This document shows positions 1 through 12,000 of a stretch of DNA of 64,000 nt, in pieces. Location of the stretch: the NCBI GenBank assembly GCA_003117195.1, contig BDSI01000201.1, forward strand, positions 57,575-121,574, in the 5' to 3' direction. A program made the position numbers and the translations under genes. Position 1 is the first letter of the stretch; each line of letters begins with the position of its first letter. Source of the DNA: Eudorina sp. 2006-703-Eu-15 (Eukaryota; Chlorophyta; Chlorophyceae; Chlamydomonadales; Volvocaceae). The notes below the pieces were generated by a model. The model saw only the letters and a program-made list of their open reading frames with translations. It was not told where the DNA came from and did no database searches.

Positions 1-54
1 TGGGGGGGGTGGGGGGTGTGGTGGGTGGGTGGGTGGGTGGGTGGGTGGGGGGGC
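1..54. repeat. G-rich (GGGT)n tract at window edge
   Basis: The first bases are a G-rich run dominated by GGTGGGT units. It probably lies in an intron of the gene whose last exons follow. It has G-quadruplex potential on the + strand. Confidence 0.8.
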
Positions 55-271
55 ACCCGTGTCCCGACACACGGCAGGGGTGGGCTTCTCATTGAACACA
101 CGGAACACGGTGGCGGCCGCCGTGGCAGCTGATCCCCATGGCCCCAGGCCGCTCCTGGCCTCCCTGTATCCCTCCCGCCCGACCTCGCCCTCGGCCTTGC
201 GCCGTTACGCCGTACACCAATCGCACGTCCGCCACCACCCCGTCCCTCGCGCCTCGCGCCGCGCGCCGCAG

Positions 272-1414
272 ACATCCTGCTGCTGCACGTCCTGCTGTTC
301 GTGCTGCTCTGGTTCTTTCTGGCTGGGTTCTACTTTTTGCTGCTCAAGCCGCTGCTGCTGCGGCTGGCCCGAGAGGTACGCGAGGGAGGAGGAGGAGGGG
401 GAGAGGGAGTTTGGTTTTTCGAGTGTGTTAAGAGGAAACTGAGCCGCGAGATGCGAAGTCGGTGTGTGTGTGTGTGTGTGTGTGTGTGTGGTGGGGGGTA
501 TGTGTGTGGGAACGGCCGCAGGACAGCTGGACACCCGTGGTCGGCAGCGCACCTCAACCAGATCATGCTGCCCCGGCTCCTCTCCCCTGCTGTCGCTGCG
601 TCTCGCTTATGTGGGTAGCCCACGTGCCTGGCGGATGTTGGTTGTCAACCGGTGTTTGGCCCCCTCCCCTCGCCTTCCTATACCCCTCCCCACCCCAATT
701 GTCTACCAATTTCCTATACCCTCCCCGCCCCACCCCACCCCACCTCACCGGGTGCAGAAACGCCACATCGCCGAGCTGCTCAGCCAGCTGCCCCTGGAGC
801 TGGATGTGGAGAAGATGGTCCGGGTGGCGCTGGCGGGGACCAACGCAGCCGCAGCAGGGAGCAACAGCGGCGGACAGAACACCGAGATGGTTGCGCAAGC
901 GGGTGGGACCGGGGCCGGGGTGCAGCAAGGGATGGGTCGGGTCCGCGGAGGGTGGTGGGAGGGTCAGGCGGGGGGTGACGTGCGCCAGGGACTGCGAGTG
1001 GGGTAAGGAAGGGGACTGGGAGTAAGACTGCGTCTGGAGCGTCCGTGGGGGCCGCGGGGGCTTCTGAGGGTTGGAGGGGGGCCGTCAGCAAGGGGGGGCC
1101 GACTGGGCTGTGGGGCCTCGGTTGGAGACTGCTTGTGTTGCCGCATTGTGAAGGTTATCCATCTAGGGTTTCCTGACAGCCAAACGGACATATGTACACG
1201 CCTGACAACGTCACCCACACCCACACCCACACGCGCAGGCGCTGCAGGGCAGCAGCAGGCGGCGACGGACGCTGCGCGCGCCTGGAAGAGCGTGCTGCGG
1301 TCCACCTCCAACGCCATCAGCCAGGAGCGCGAGCGGCGCAGCTCCGTCATGGTGGCCGGCCAGGAGCGGGACCGCCGGAACTCCATCATGCTGACAAGCA
1401 AGGTCATCCAGTAG
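272..1414 (+). CDS. C-terminal exons of a membrane protein (possibly TmcB-like algal family), 5' part outside window
   Basis: Three exons can be phased: 272-375, 758-902 and 1239-1414, ending in TAG. Exon 1 follows an AG and encodes a strongly hydrophobic stretch (ILLLHVLLFVLLWFF, then AGFYFLLLKPLLLRLARE), which is a membrane span followed by a basic stop-transfer segment. Exon 2 continues in phase 0 with KRHIAELLSQLPLELDVE and ends one base into a codon. Exon 3 supplies the other two bases, then an Arg/Ser-rich tail (QERERRSSVMVAGQERDRRN) and the end MLTSKVIQ. A membrane helix followed by a segment of the form LLSQLPxELDVE recalls the C-termini of the large TmcB-like PAS/membrane proteins of volvocine algae. 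That assignment is from memory of the family and is tentative. The 902/1239 junction is the least certain because other GT donors lie close by. Intron 1 carries one copy of the dispersed CTACCAATTTCC element (700-723). Confidence 0.5.
462..490. repeat. (TG)n microsatellite
   Basis: An uninterrupted TG dinucleotide run inside the intron between the first two exons of the leftmost gene. Confidence 0.95.
700..723 (+). repeat. Dispersed intron element, copy 1 (CTACCAATTTCC family)
   Basis: The core CTACCAATTTCCTATACCC is followed by a C-rich tract and ends 34 nt before the 3' splice site at 757. It matches copies in ABC transporter introns (29122, 29623, 30197, 30335, 35880) in the same orientation relative to transcription. 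Confidence 0.75.
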
Positions 1415-1616
1415 TGACCGAGCCAGACGCAGCGGCGGTGGCGGTCGCCGTGGCAGCGGCAGCGGCAGGGGTAGTAGGGGTAGGGGCACTGGCAGTGGGC
1501 GGAGAGCCCGCCGCGTCCATTCGGGGCTATGGAGAGGGTGCCGTGCAGCCCCCCAGTGCACTGCCTACCGGCCCCCCACACATATCCAGCCAGGACCTTT
1601 CGGGTGGCTGGCTTGC

Positions 1617-1650
1617 GTTGTGGTGGTGGTGGTGGTGGTGGTGGTGGTGG
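1617..1650. repeat. (TGG)n microsatellite
   Basis: Pure trinucleotide run downstream of the leftmost gene. It produces spurious poly-Val and poly-His translations. Confidence 0.95.
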
Positions 1651-3172
1651 CGGTGGGGTGCGAGGCAGCCGTGCGGGTCGGCGCGTCTCCTCCCCACTTC
1701 ACCAGCGGCTCGCTGCCCAGCGGCCTGGCGTCGCGATGTGCCGAGTGCTCCCTGCGGGTGGGGACAGGGGAGCTGCGGGCCGGCGTCGAAGGAGGCCCTC
1801 CCTCCCTCCTTCCCTCCCGACCGGAGGGGCGAAGGGGGGCCGCCGGGGAGAGGTCCTGGGTCATGTGAAGCAAGGCACAGCCGGATGGGGAGGGGGGCGA
1901 GTGCAGCCGCAGCTCCCAAGACTGCCATCGCAGCTTCTTCACAGGACTGGTTTCGGGGCCCGCGGCGCCCGTCCGCGCGCACACGCGTGGACGTACGCGC
2001 TCCGAAACCAAACCACTGGGCACTGACCCCAATGGACCGGACCGGGCCCGGGCGCGCTGCTGCCGTTGGTGTGCATCGTCGTGCAGCGCAGCCGCTGGCG
2101 CAGCGGTACGCGGCGGCGTCGCCCGGGGGGTTGAGGTTGACGAGAACCACGCATTGCCCAGACACGCCCAGCCCAGCGACACACAGCACCCGGGGGGCGC
2201 GGCGTTTTCCTCTTGTTTTGGAGCCGTCGGGGTCTGACTGAGCTGAATCAATGTCCCGAGGCAGCCGATGAGGTTATTCCACCTTTAACTCACAACACAC
2301 ACGCGCAGCGTCATCGGTTCCTCGTCGCGCGATTCATTGTTCTTGTACCCGCAGGGGCGCATAGCGCACATTGTGTGGCTCTGCCGCCGTGCCCCTTGCA
2401 ATATCACGCACTCCTGATCTGCCTGCCTACCAACACACAGTAACACACTGCGTCACCTTGTACAGCGTTTATTTACATACCGTCACGAGGGCTGGCGGCC
2501 ACGGCCGGCCCGAGGGCCGGTCGGCCGCCGGCGGGGCGAGGGACCTCGAAACGTGTGTGTGGACTCAACGGTCCGCGAGCGCTCGTAAACGGTTTTTAGG
2601 CACGCAGTCCCATGACTGTACGTATGCATATATTTTGTGTGTATGTGCGCGCGTTGAATGTGCGGTGTGTGGTCAACTGGGCCGCGCCCGCCGCGCGAAC
2701 GCGGCCGGGGGGCACGTTGCCGGGCGGAGTTGGGGTTGGAAGGGTCAACTCATGTAGGGCCGTTGGGGACTTGCGGTCCGTCAGAACCCGGAACGGGGAG
2801 GGGCAGTTTTCCGCCCGCGGTAGACGGGGGCCGCGCCGCCTGTGGTCGGAGAGTAATTATGGGGCAGCCCCCGGGGGCAACGTTGTTTGACACACGGGGG
2901 GGGCAAGGGGGCCCGCGGACGGTCCGACCAGCCGCGGAACCGCGCCGCCCCACCTAAACGGGGGAAGGGCGGGAACGCCGACGCCATCGCGCGTTTAGCA
3001 GTGGTCATCCGGGTACCGTGTACTTGATTGAGCTGGGGGTTGCGACGACACTAGGCTTGGACGGTGTTGGGCGGAGGTGGTCGCCCTCGGTGGTGCAACC
3101 GGGCGTGCCCCGGTTTGCAAGAAGGCGGGAGGGAGGGAGGGTGCGGGTATGCGGTGTTATTGTTGTTGTTAT

Positions 3173-3212
3173 TGGTGGTGGTGGTGGTGGTGGTGGTGGT
3201 GGTGGTGGTGGT
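3173..3212. repeat. (GGT)n microsatellite
   Basis: Pure GGT run of about 13 units, preceded by a short GTT run, in the gene-free interval. Confidence 0.95.
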
Positions 3213-5869
3213 GATGTGACGGTGCGTGCGATCCTTGCAGCTGCGCATGCACCCTCACAGCTCCACTGTCAGTCACCTTTGAGGTGCTCTGCGTCCAGCT
3301 GCGCTCGGGCGGGCCGGTCTGCTGTCTGCTGGCGCGCGCATATGTCTTGTGTTACATGGTTGCGTGCGTTTGGCTTTCGCGGACAACCCCGATGATGGGT
3401 TTGAGGACGGGGAGCAGGGGACGTGGCGCCGGGGGCCGGTCGGGCTCGGGGCCGGGGGAGAGGAAGGGCGCGCACGGGAGGGCACGGGAGGGGGAGTCCT
3501 CGCTTGCTTCTTTTGCAGCTGAGGCGCGAGTGGCAAGGTACGGAACTACGGGGGTGCACCGACGCTCGACTTTAATTTTTCCGCCTGGTTCAAGATGCCT
3601 TATGATTCTTTGCTGCCTTTTGGCAACTGGTCACCCCGTGGGGTCATTCTTAGCATTTGCGTGCCTGTTGGTGAGAACTGATCTGGACAAGGAGGGGGGA
3701 AAGGCGGCGCGGTCTTTCCACGGCGGCGTGCAACGCACCGCCGCCGCCGCGCCACACGCCCGTTTTGGCTGCCGGGCACATCCAATACCGCCGCCGTTAC
3801 AAACATCGTTCTGTACCTACATGCGTCACACAGCCAAGCAATAGGGAATGGGCGGTGGATGATTGCCTAAATGCCGAATGTCGAATGTTCAATCCCCGGG
3901 TGGGCAAGGGTAGGTCCGTGATCGCATGGTTTTTCATGTGACGGGGTGTCGTACGTTACGCTGCGCTGTGCTATGCTTTGCGGTGCGATGACATATTTTG
4001 TGCTGTGTCCTGCCCTGCTGTCCTACGCTGTCCTACGCCATTGCTTGGTTCCGCGCTGCTCAACCTCCAAAGACAAGTGGGCTGGGGGATGTCAATGGAA
4101 TGCAGTGCAGTGCGTGCGGTGCGGTGCGGTGCGGACACGCCGGGGTGGGGTGTCCGAGGGGCGCGTTTTCTAACCGTTTGCCCACCGCCGGGTGTGTGCG
4201 GGCGAGGGCGGCGAGCGGGCCAGGGGCGCCAGGCTTGGCTGACCCGGGCGCGGCAGGAGAGCAGCAGCATGCGGAGCGAGGTGAGGTGCGGTGCGGGGCG
4301 GTGAATTGAGGTGCGGTGAGGGAGGCGACTGGCCGGGGCGACGGGCTGCACCGGGCAGGGTGCGCCAGGACGAGAGGGAGAGAGGGAGTGAGAGCGGAGG
4401 GACAGGTCGCACGAGAGGGCGGGCGTGAGCGGCTGAAGGGCGTGAGAGGCGGCAGGAGCGGGGGGTGTAGGGACGTGCGCTGGTGCGGGGCCGCTGCGGC
4501 CCCACCTCACCTCACCTCGCCGCTCATGGGCCGTCATGGCCCCGAGTGGGAGGCGTGAGGCGCCGGGTGCGATGATCCACCTCGCCTGACTGACGAGAGC
4601 GGTCTGGCGCAGTCTCGCGTACGGCCTGGTTCGGTCGCGTACGGCCTGGTGCGTTTTTGTGCGTGGTGGTGGGTGCTGCTGCTGCACATAATTGCCTCGA
4701 TGCGGGGGATGGTAGGGTCCGCACCCCTGTGGGACCCGCGGTATGAGGTACGTAGTGGGTCCGGTCATGGGCCAGCAGGCGTCCCTGGACTTATTTGTCC
4801 ACAAGCCGGCGGATGGCTCTAGGGGGTGCTTTTGCCCTGGTGGGTGCATGGAGGGGAGGACGTGGTCCGCAGGCTCCTGGGCACTGAGCGCGCTGTGTCG
4901 GATATTGGTGATGTGTGCGCTTCGCCTCTGCAGCATTTGTGCGTCACGTGGAGGAGTACGACACGTACGACGGTCATCCTCGCATGTCGTTGGTTACTGA
5001 GCCTGGGTTGGTGAAGCTTTGGTTTCGGAGGGGAGCTGGGGACGGGAGCCGGTCCTGGACGTTGCGGTCGGCAGCGGTGCGTCCTGGGGAGGCCATCTGC
5101 CATGAGGCCGGCATGTTCTAGGAGGGCGACGCGGGACTTGGGTGAGGCGATGCATCAAACTCCCTCCGTTACAATCAGCTAGCTGCATTCGGGGGGGAAG
5201 ATGTATTGGGGTCCGTCTTGGGGATCGGGGGCCTCGTTGTGAAGGCGGGGGAAGCACACGCGTGGCCCGTGGCTGAAGGTTTGGGCGGTGTCGCCACGCC
5301 CCCGAAACGAAACACCCCCGTCACTGCGCGGCCACTTGAGCGCGCAGGGGCGACTTGAGCATGCGCCGGGGGTGGGGCGCAGCCTCACCGGGGTTGACGG
5401 ATTGTGGTTGCTGGTCGGATCTGGCCGGATCTGGACGACCTGTGCGCCATAACATCATAATAAGATTTGGACTGCAACGAACCTGCGACTGGACGATGTC
5501 GCTGTCCGTGGTGTTAGCACTGGTGGTGAGAAGGGGAGGAGCAACGATTCCGAAGCCTCGTGTGTGCCAGGAGCTACGCCGGAGGAGGAGGGTGTGGTGA
5601 CCTGGACATGTGGTTGGATGGGGTACCAGGTAGAGAGGCCCCTGCGTGCGTGTGTGTGTGTGTGTGTAGTGAGGAGCCCTGCCGTGTGTCTTGGTTGGGC
5701 CTGCGGGGCGGGACCGGGACGTCGTCGTGTTCGCGCCTGACGCGGGCTGATTGTTGGCGGGCACCTGCGGAGCCCTCGCCTACTTCGCCCAGAGGGGGGT
5801 CGTGGCCTTTTGGGGGGCTGCGAAGCAGTGTGACGGCGCAGCTCAACACGCGGTTGACGGCGCGGTGAA

Positions 5870-5935
5870 TCCGACCTGACCTGACACGACCTGACCTGAC
5901 ACGACCTGAACTGACACTACCTGGCCCGACCCTAC
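5870..5935. repeat. Tandem ACCTG-type repeat
   Basis: Imperfect tandem array of GACCTGAC and CACGACCTGA units in the gene-free interval. Confidence 0.8.
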
Positions 5936-7636
5936 ACGTACAGGTGAGTGCGGTGGCCCGCCGTGTGCTTCTCTTTTCATATAATTGGGGGTGAGAGTCG
6001 GAGTAGAAGCCCAGGACGTTGGGGGCACGGGCGCTGGGGTGCACTGGTGCATGAGTGGGGTTGGCGGGTAGAGGTTGGTTGTCCGGTTGGTTTGGGGGGG
6101 GGCGGGGAGGACTCGGCGCGGTGGCTGGGTCGCTTGCGCCCTGGGCGGGTTGCCGCGGCGAAGAAACGTTCGGTTCCTGGGTGGGCCGGTGGGTTCGGTG
6201 GAGGTGCGTTGATATGGAATCATCGCGCAGAGTATTGGGTACCGACCGAACGCGATTGGGTGCGGTGTCGGCTGGATTCGATTGACACGGCCGGGTTGAC
6301 ACGGCCGCAGCTGGCGACATGAACGGCTCATAAGGTCTCTCTCCCTCTCTCTCTGTCTCTTTGGGTTACGGATGAAGAATTCAGGGGGGTGGACGAAGCC
6401 GATGATTGTGACGACCGCGGGTCTACTGGCGAGTGACACAGGTCGAATGACGCGATGCGGTGCGGGTGCGGTGTGTGGGTGTGTTGGACTTTTGACGGCA
6501 GGTGGTGGCGGCGGTGGCGGGCGGAGGGCCCCACGACACATGTCGTGCGTGGCGCTGGCGGCGGAGCAGCTGTGCCAGTGCTTCGTTCCTGGGTTGTCCC
6601 CGCCTGCTCTGTCTTTCTGTCTGGGAGGCTCTCCTGTCGTCGAGTCGTTTCCGGCTCGGTCGGTGGGGTTCGGGCGGCGGTGGGACCCACCAGAGACCGT
6701 CACGATGACGACGATGACGGACCGTCATACTACTGCTACTGCTGCTGCTGCTCAAGTGTCTGATCATTGCGATGGTGTCGCTGGCCCCTAAAAACAAACA
6801 TAAAATAATCTGCGATATATTACTAGTAGTATTTCGCAATAGGTGCCGCCTCAGTTGTGGGGCGCGCACAGCTCCAGGTTTTGCACCCGACGTGATGACG
6901 TTTGCTCGACGTGTTCAAAAAAGAGTTCCTACTCTGGACTCAATGTGTGATCTGATTGATATGCGGACGTGTGTGTGTATGCGTGCGTGTGTGTATGGGT
7001 GGGAAGCAGCGGAAGGCAATACGCAGGCTTCCTAATAAGGTCCCGCGGCGTGCGACAGACAGCCTAGCTGCCGGCGGGTTCCCGACCGGCGCCCATTGGC
7101 GGTTGGCGGGAGGCCGGCAGCGACTCGCAGTGCGTCTCTGCTTCTGCGGAGGCGGAGGAGGTTTCCCTGGAGAGCCGAGGTGTTTGGCCCCTGTTTGGCT
7201 GGTGCTATAGTCTATTCCAGTGCATTACTGACGGTAACTGTTTCATATTTTTCTTCTAGAATGTTGGACGCTTTCTGACACACAGCCGATTGGTCCCGTC
7301 GGGGACAGCGCTTCATCATCCTGGTTTGACGGAAAGGTCCCTGGAGGCGCCGGGTGGCGGTGTGTGGGTTCTTGGCAAACGGACGGGCGGACCTGGGGAT
7401 TGGGCCGGCCCGGTTGGCGGGCGGGCGGGGGGCACGATGTACAGCAACCATCAGAGGCGACATGACGGCGTCCCCAACTCTGATCAATCCATTCCATTCT
7501 CTATCCGATTTATTGGTGACTCCGCGAGTCTGCGACTAGGCCTAACACTGTAACAAAATGTAATCGCGCCGCGGGTGGACGTCCGGATGCCTTCCTTGCA
7601 GACGAGGATGGCCGGGATGAGGGAGGGATGGCCGTC

Positions 7637-7695
7637 GTGTCAGAGCGGCCGGTTGTGTGTCAGAGCGGCCGTTGACACAGTGTCAAAGCGGTCGT
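7637..7695. repeat. Short imperfect tandem repeat (GTGTCAGAGCGGCCG)
   Basis: Three imperfect copies of a unit close to GTGTCAGAGCGGCCGTTG, the third diverged to GTGTCAAAGCGGTCG. No gene is associated. Confidence 0.7.
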
Positions 7696-9058
7696 CGTGC
7701 AGGGAAAGGGACGTGGCTTACAGTCAGGGCTACAGTCACTGGCGCCAGGCTTGGAAAGCGCGGGATCTGGGGTCGACCTTATCCGCACTGACGAAGCATG
7801 TAGTACAGCGGGAGGCTCAGCAGCCACGTCTGAGCCTCTCGTCCCCATACTCAGAATCTTCGGCGACTATCTCCTGCAACACCCCTACCCGTACAAGTGC
7901 CGACACGCAAGCCACAGCGCAGTGAGCTGCGACCCTTTCCCCCAAACAATCACACAGAGATTAGTACAGTAATGCCGCAATTATGTCCCGCCTGAAACTC
8001 AGTCAATTAGTAAATATTATAGAACGTTAGGCATCATTCTGGAATGCAAAAAAAGTAGTTACCTGCTCCCTGGCACGGAAGGGCCATAAGGAACCTTGAC
8101 AACCGAAGGCAGGCAAGGGAACCAATGCGCGGGATGAGAGCGAGCGACTGCTGCTCATGGCCCGCCCACCCCTGGGATATCCCTTCCTGGAGCTCAAGCC
8201 CCCCTACCCCCCCTCCCCCCACATCCCGCTGTACACGCCGCCGCCATTCGAACGATGTTTATTTCGAGGTATCGCGCCAGCGCCCGACAACCATCCACAG
8301 CCACACCGAGACATCAAGAACCACGCCTCCTGGAATCCTGCGCCACGGTCACATTCACGCCACCCCTTGCGTGGCCAGAGGAAGGACCCCACCACCACAA
8401 GGAGGAGCGCATCCAAGCTTGGAACTCGAGCCGCCCACCGCCCGAATCACCGATGCAGCAGTGCGGGAAAGGCTGTCGCCTGCGTGCCGTAATCCTGGCC
8501 CCCCAAGCCACCCGCGGATGTTTTGCCGTCTGTACTCGTTACGCCGATTGTCAACTAGACATCACAGCAGCAACTCCGCCGCCCGTAACAGGCCAACAAT
8601 ACGCCGCCCCTGCCCCATCCCCTGCCGCGGACGACCGGCCGCACAAGAGACGCAAAACGCCCCGGTATTAGCTTAGCTGTCACGCCCCTGCCACCTGCTA
8701 CCAACACACCGTCACTGCACTCCCGGCCCGCTTCTCCTGCTAGCAAGCAACCTGCATGGCGCCGCAGCCGCGTCAGCCGCACCCCGTATTTCACACGAGT
8801 CGGCCACGGCCGGCATCCGAGCTGCTCGCGGCCAGTAGGGCTATCGCCCCCGCATCTGCTTCTCCTGCCACTGCCCTAGCCTTCGCCACTGCGACTGCAA
8901 TCCCCTGCCCAGCGCTGCCTGCGATCGGTCCGGTGGTCCGATGACGTTGACCCGCGGGTCAGCCAAAGCGGCTCGGTACCCGACCCCCTCGCCCTGGCTG
9001 CTCCCACGCCCTCGACCCGGGCCGCTCCTCTGTCCATCCCTCCACTGCCGCCGCCTCC

Positions 9059-12000
9059 TCAGAACGACAAGACGCGGCGAGTCGTGGCGCCGCTGGCACG
9101 CGGCACCAGATCGGCGACGGCGGAGGTGTACTTGCGGAGTGGCGGCGACCTGCCCGCCTCAGTCCGCCAATCGGCCCCCAACGGAGCCCGGTGGGCCGCC
9201 TCCGGCGCGGCGGCTGCCGGCGAAACCTCGCCCGCGGACTTCCGCGGCAACGCCGCCGCCAGCGCGACCAGCCGCGTCGGCGGCGTCGGCTGCTGCGGCG
9301 AGCGCCAGATCGCGTCGTCGCTGGCGACCGAGAGCGGCGACGCCGACAGCTGCGAGCGCGACGAGGGGCTCCTGTCTCGCCCGCCATCGTAGCTGCTGCG
9401 CTGCACCGCCGGACCCCACACTCGCGACAAGGACAGCTTCTGAGACGGCGACTGTGCCCAAGCTGAGCCCGTGTACGGTGACGACAGCCCCTCGGCCGGG
9501 CTGCGCCCTCCACGTGGGCTGTGGGCGGCGCCGCCGCCGGCGCGTGTGACCGACCCACGGGTCGTTCCCTCGCCGACATGGCTTCCCACGGGCGTCCGCA
9601 ACACGTCCGTCAGGAACCAGTTCTGCGCCTTCTGACCGCTCGCCACGGAAGAGGGCGCGCGGGGAGAGGCTGCGCCCGCGACCGCGGCCGCGGGGCGAGA
9701 GGGAGGGGTCCGGGCGGCCGCGCTGCTCGTCGGGGAGAGGCGGTTGCTGGCGCTGCGGCTCCGCAGCGGCGAGAGGTCCAGCTCCGCCGCCTCCCCACCC
9801 CGAGGTCCGGCAGCTCTGGCAGCGCTGGCAGCGGGAGGGAGGGGCCGGCTGGTAACGCTGCCGATGCTGCGCGGCGGACTGAGCAGCTCGCGGGTAGAGG
9901 CCGATGTGCCCACCCCCACCCTGGACCGCGCTGCGCCGCGCGCCGTCGTAACCGCCGCCGCGATGCGGTACGCGAAGCTCTCCTCACTGCTGTCCGACAT
10001 CGGCGATGACCTCAGCCTGTCGCCCGCCACGCTGCGGCTGCGCTGCCGGGCCGTGTCGCCCTGCACCAGCGCCGCCGCCTGCCGCCACAGGCCACCACCC
10101 AACGCCGCCGTTGCCACCCGCGAACCGCCGCCGCCCTCACCGCCGCCTGGTGTCGAGTATCGCCGCCACAAGGGCGGCGACGCAGGCGCCGGGGACGGTA
10201 CCGCCGCCCACGAGATCATCATAGGGGACTGCGGCGCGCCACCGCCTGGGCCCGCCGCCGCCGCGAGGCCGCCGCCGGTCCGGGGACGGTCCCTGGACCT
10301 GCCTCTCAATCCCAACGCGCTCCCGGACCTCGGCGTCGTACTCTGTCGTACGGCACCGCTGCCTGTGACCCACGAGGTGAATGACGCGCCCGGGTCCACA
10401 CCATCCGCCGCCGCCGCCGCCAGGAGGACGCTGCGCCGCGGGTCCCAGCCCGTCCGGCTGTCGCTGTCACCGCCGATCCCACCGCCGCCGCCGCCGCCGT
10501 CGCCCAGTACGGCCGCCCGCGCCCGCTGCTTGGCGGACGTGCGCACCAGGGCGAGGAGCCCCTGCGGGTCGACCTCCTGACCCGGGCCGGGGCCGGGGCC
10601 GCCCCGCCGCGCATTGTGGGGATAGCGGCTCCCCAGCATCTGCGCCACCTCCTCCTCCGCCGCCACATCCGAGTCGTCCGTCGCCTCTTCGCCGCCGCTG
10701 GTGGCTGAAGTGCTGCGCGGGTAGCGGTGCAGCTCCGTGGCCCGACGCCCCCCGTGTCGAGGAGACGGAGGGACCTGGGGCGGCGGCGGCGGCGGTGCCG
10801 ACGGGCGACGCCGCTCGACAGCATTGGCAGCCCCTGGGCCCCGGACCGCATCCCCCGCCATTTCTTTCCCGCGGCGCTGCACCGCCCTTCGCGCCCCGCC
10901 GCCGCTTCTGTCGCTGCTGCTGCCGTCGCTGCTGCTGCCGTCGCTGCTGCTGCTGCTCGTCCGCCGGCGCGTGGCGCCAACGGCTGAAGCCGCCGTCCTT
11001 GGGGCACCGCGGCTTCGAGCCGTGCCCGGCACCGCCGCTGCCATGTACCTGGACAGCACATCGCCCGCGCTGCCGCCGCCGCCGCCGCCGCCACCGCCAC
11101 TACCCGCGTTGGTGCCGCCGCGGCGACCGAGGTTACTGCCGCTGCAGCTGCGGCCGCCGACGCTGGCTCCGACAGCCTTCCCCGCCAGGTACGAGTACCA
11201 AGGTGCGGCCGCCCTGGGGCTCTCGGGGCCCACCTCCTCCTCCTCCTCCTCGGTGGCGCTGCCGGCGCCGGCCTTGACGCTCAGCCCTCGCGGCACCGCG
11301 GGCTTGCCGGCACTCCGCCGCAGGTTGCCGGCGCCTTCCATCTGGGTCAGGAGCGCACGGAGCAGCTCGCGGCAGTTGTCATCGGCGGCTGAGGCGGGCG
11401 TGGCGGTGGCTCGCGCGGTTGAGCTCCGTGAGGCGGTGGCCGCGTCGGGTGCTGTGCAGGGGCCTCCGGACCGGGCGCGGGTGGAGGTGGAGGTGGAGGT
11501 GACGTGGCGCTCGGTGCGGCTGCTGCAGGCGCCGCAGGTGCAGACAGCGGTGGGGCTGTCGTCATAGCGGCGGGCGTGGGTGCGGGGACAGGCCCCGGAG
11601 ATGGTGGTGGTGGCCACGGTCGCTGAGACCGGGGGGCGCGCGTTGCGGAAGCTGTGGAGGTGGCTGTCGGAGTCGGAGTCGTCGGAGCTCCAGGACGATG
11701 CTTGAGAGATCGTGGCGGCGGCGTGGCGCGAGCTGCCGAAAGTGCTTGCGGCGGCAGCGGAAGTGGACGGCTGGGCGTTGGAGAGGGTCCGGCCGGATTT
11801 GTTCGTGGATAGGACATGTCGTGGGGAGAGGTCAACCAGCATGGCGTCCACGGCGCTCTGTCGCTCTTTGGCAAAGGTAACCAAGTTTCCTTTCTGCTTA
11901 GCATGCGACTGCATGTCCTTTAGGGCCGCCCGTGTCGATGCGCGACGTGGCGGATTCACGTCATCATCAGCAAAGGGACGTCGTCGCGCAACGCGTTGGC

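Larger units (their letters stand above)
1415..9058. other. 7.6 kb interval without a convincing gene
   Basis: This interval lies between the TAG of the leftmost gene and the stop of the minus-strand 1027-residue gene. Open frames of 60-320 codons occur on both strands, but they overlap in several frames at once. They read as Arg/Pro/Gly-rich or tandem-repeat translations and show no domain. The interval holds TGG/GGT and ACCTG-type repeats, a GC-rich stretch with GGTGC repeats near 4100, and AT-richer pockets around 6790-6960 and 7960-8060. TGTAA occurs twice at 7549-7562, too far from 1414 to be assigned with confidence. Part of the right end is presumably the 3' UTR of the minus-strand gene, with a minus-strand TGTAA near 7717-7721. 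Confidence 0.6.

Noticed and set aside
3971..4936. Minus-strand open frame of 321 codons
   Set aside because: Pro/Arg/Ala/His-rich without any motif; overlaps open frames on the + strand; includes translated tandem repeats. Best explained by high GC and few stops.
5843..6703. Minus-strand open frame of 286 codons
   Set aside because: Contains translated microsatellites (poly-Pro, Arg-Glu runs, SGQVVSGQV repeats) and no domain; composition-driven.
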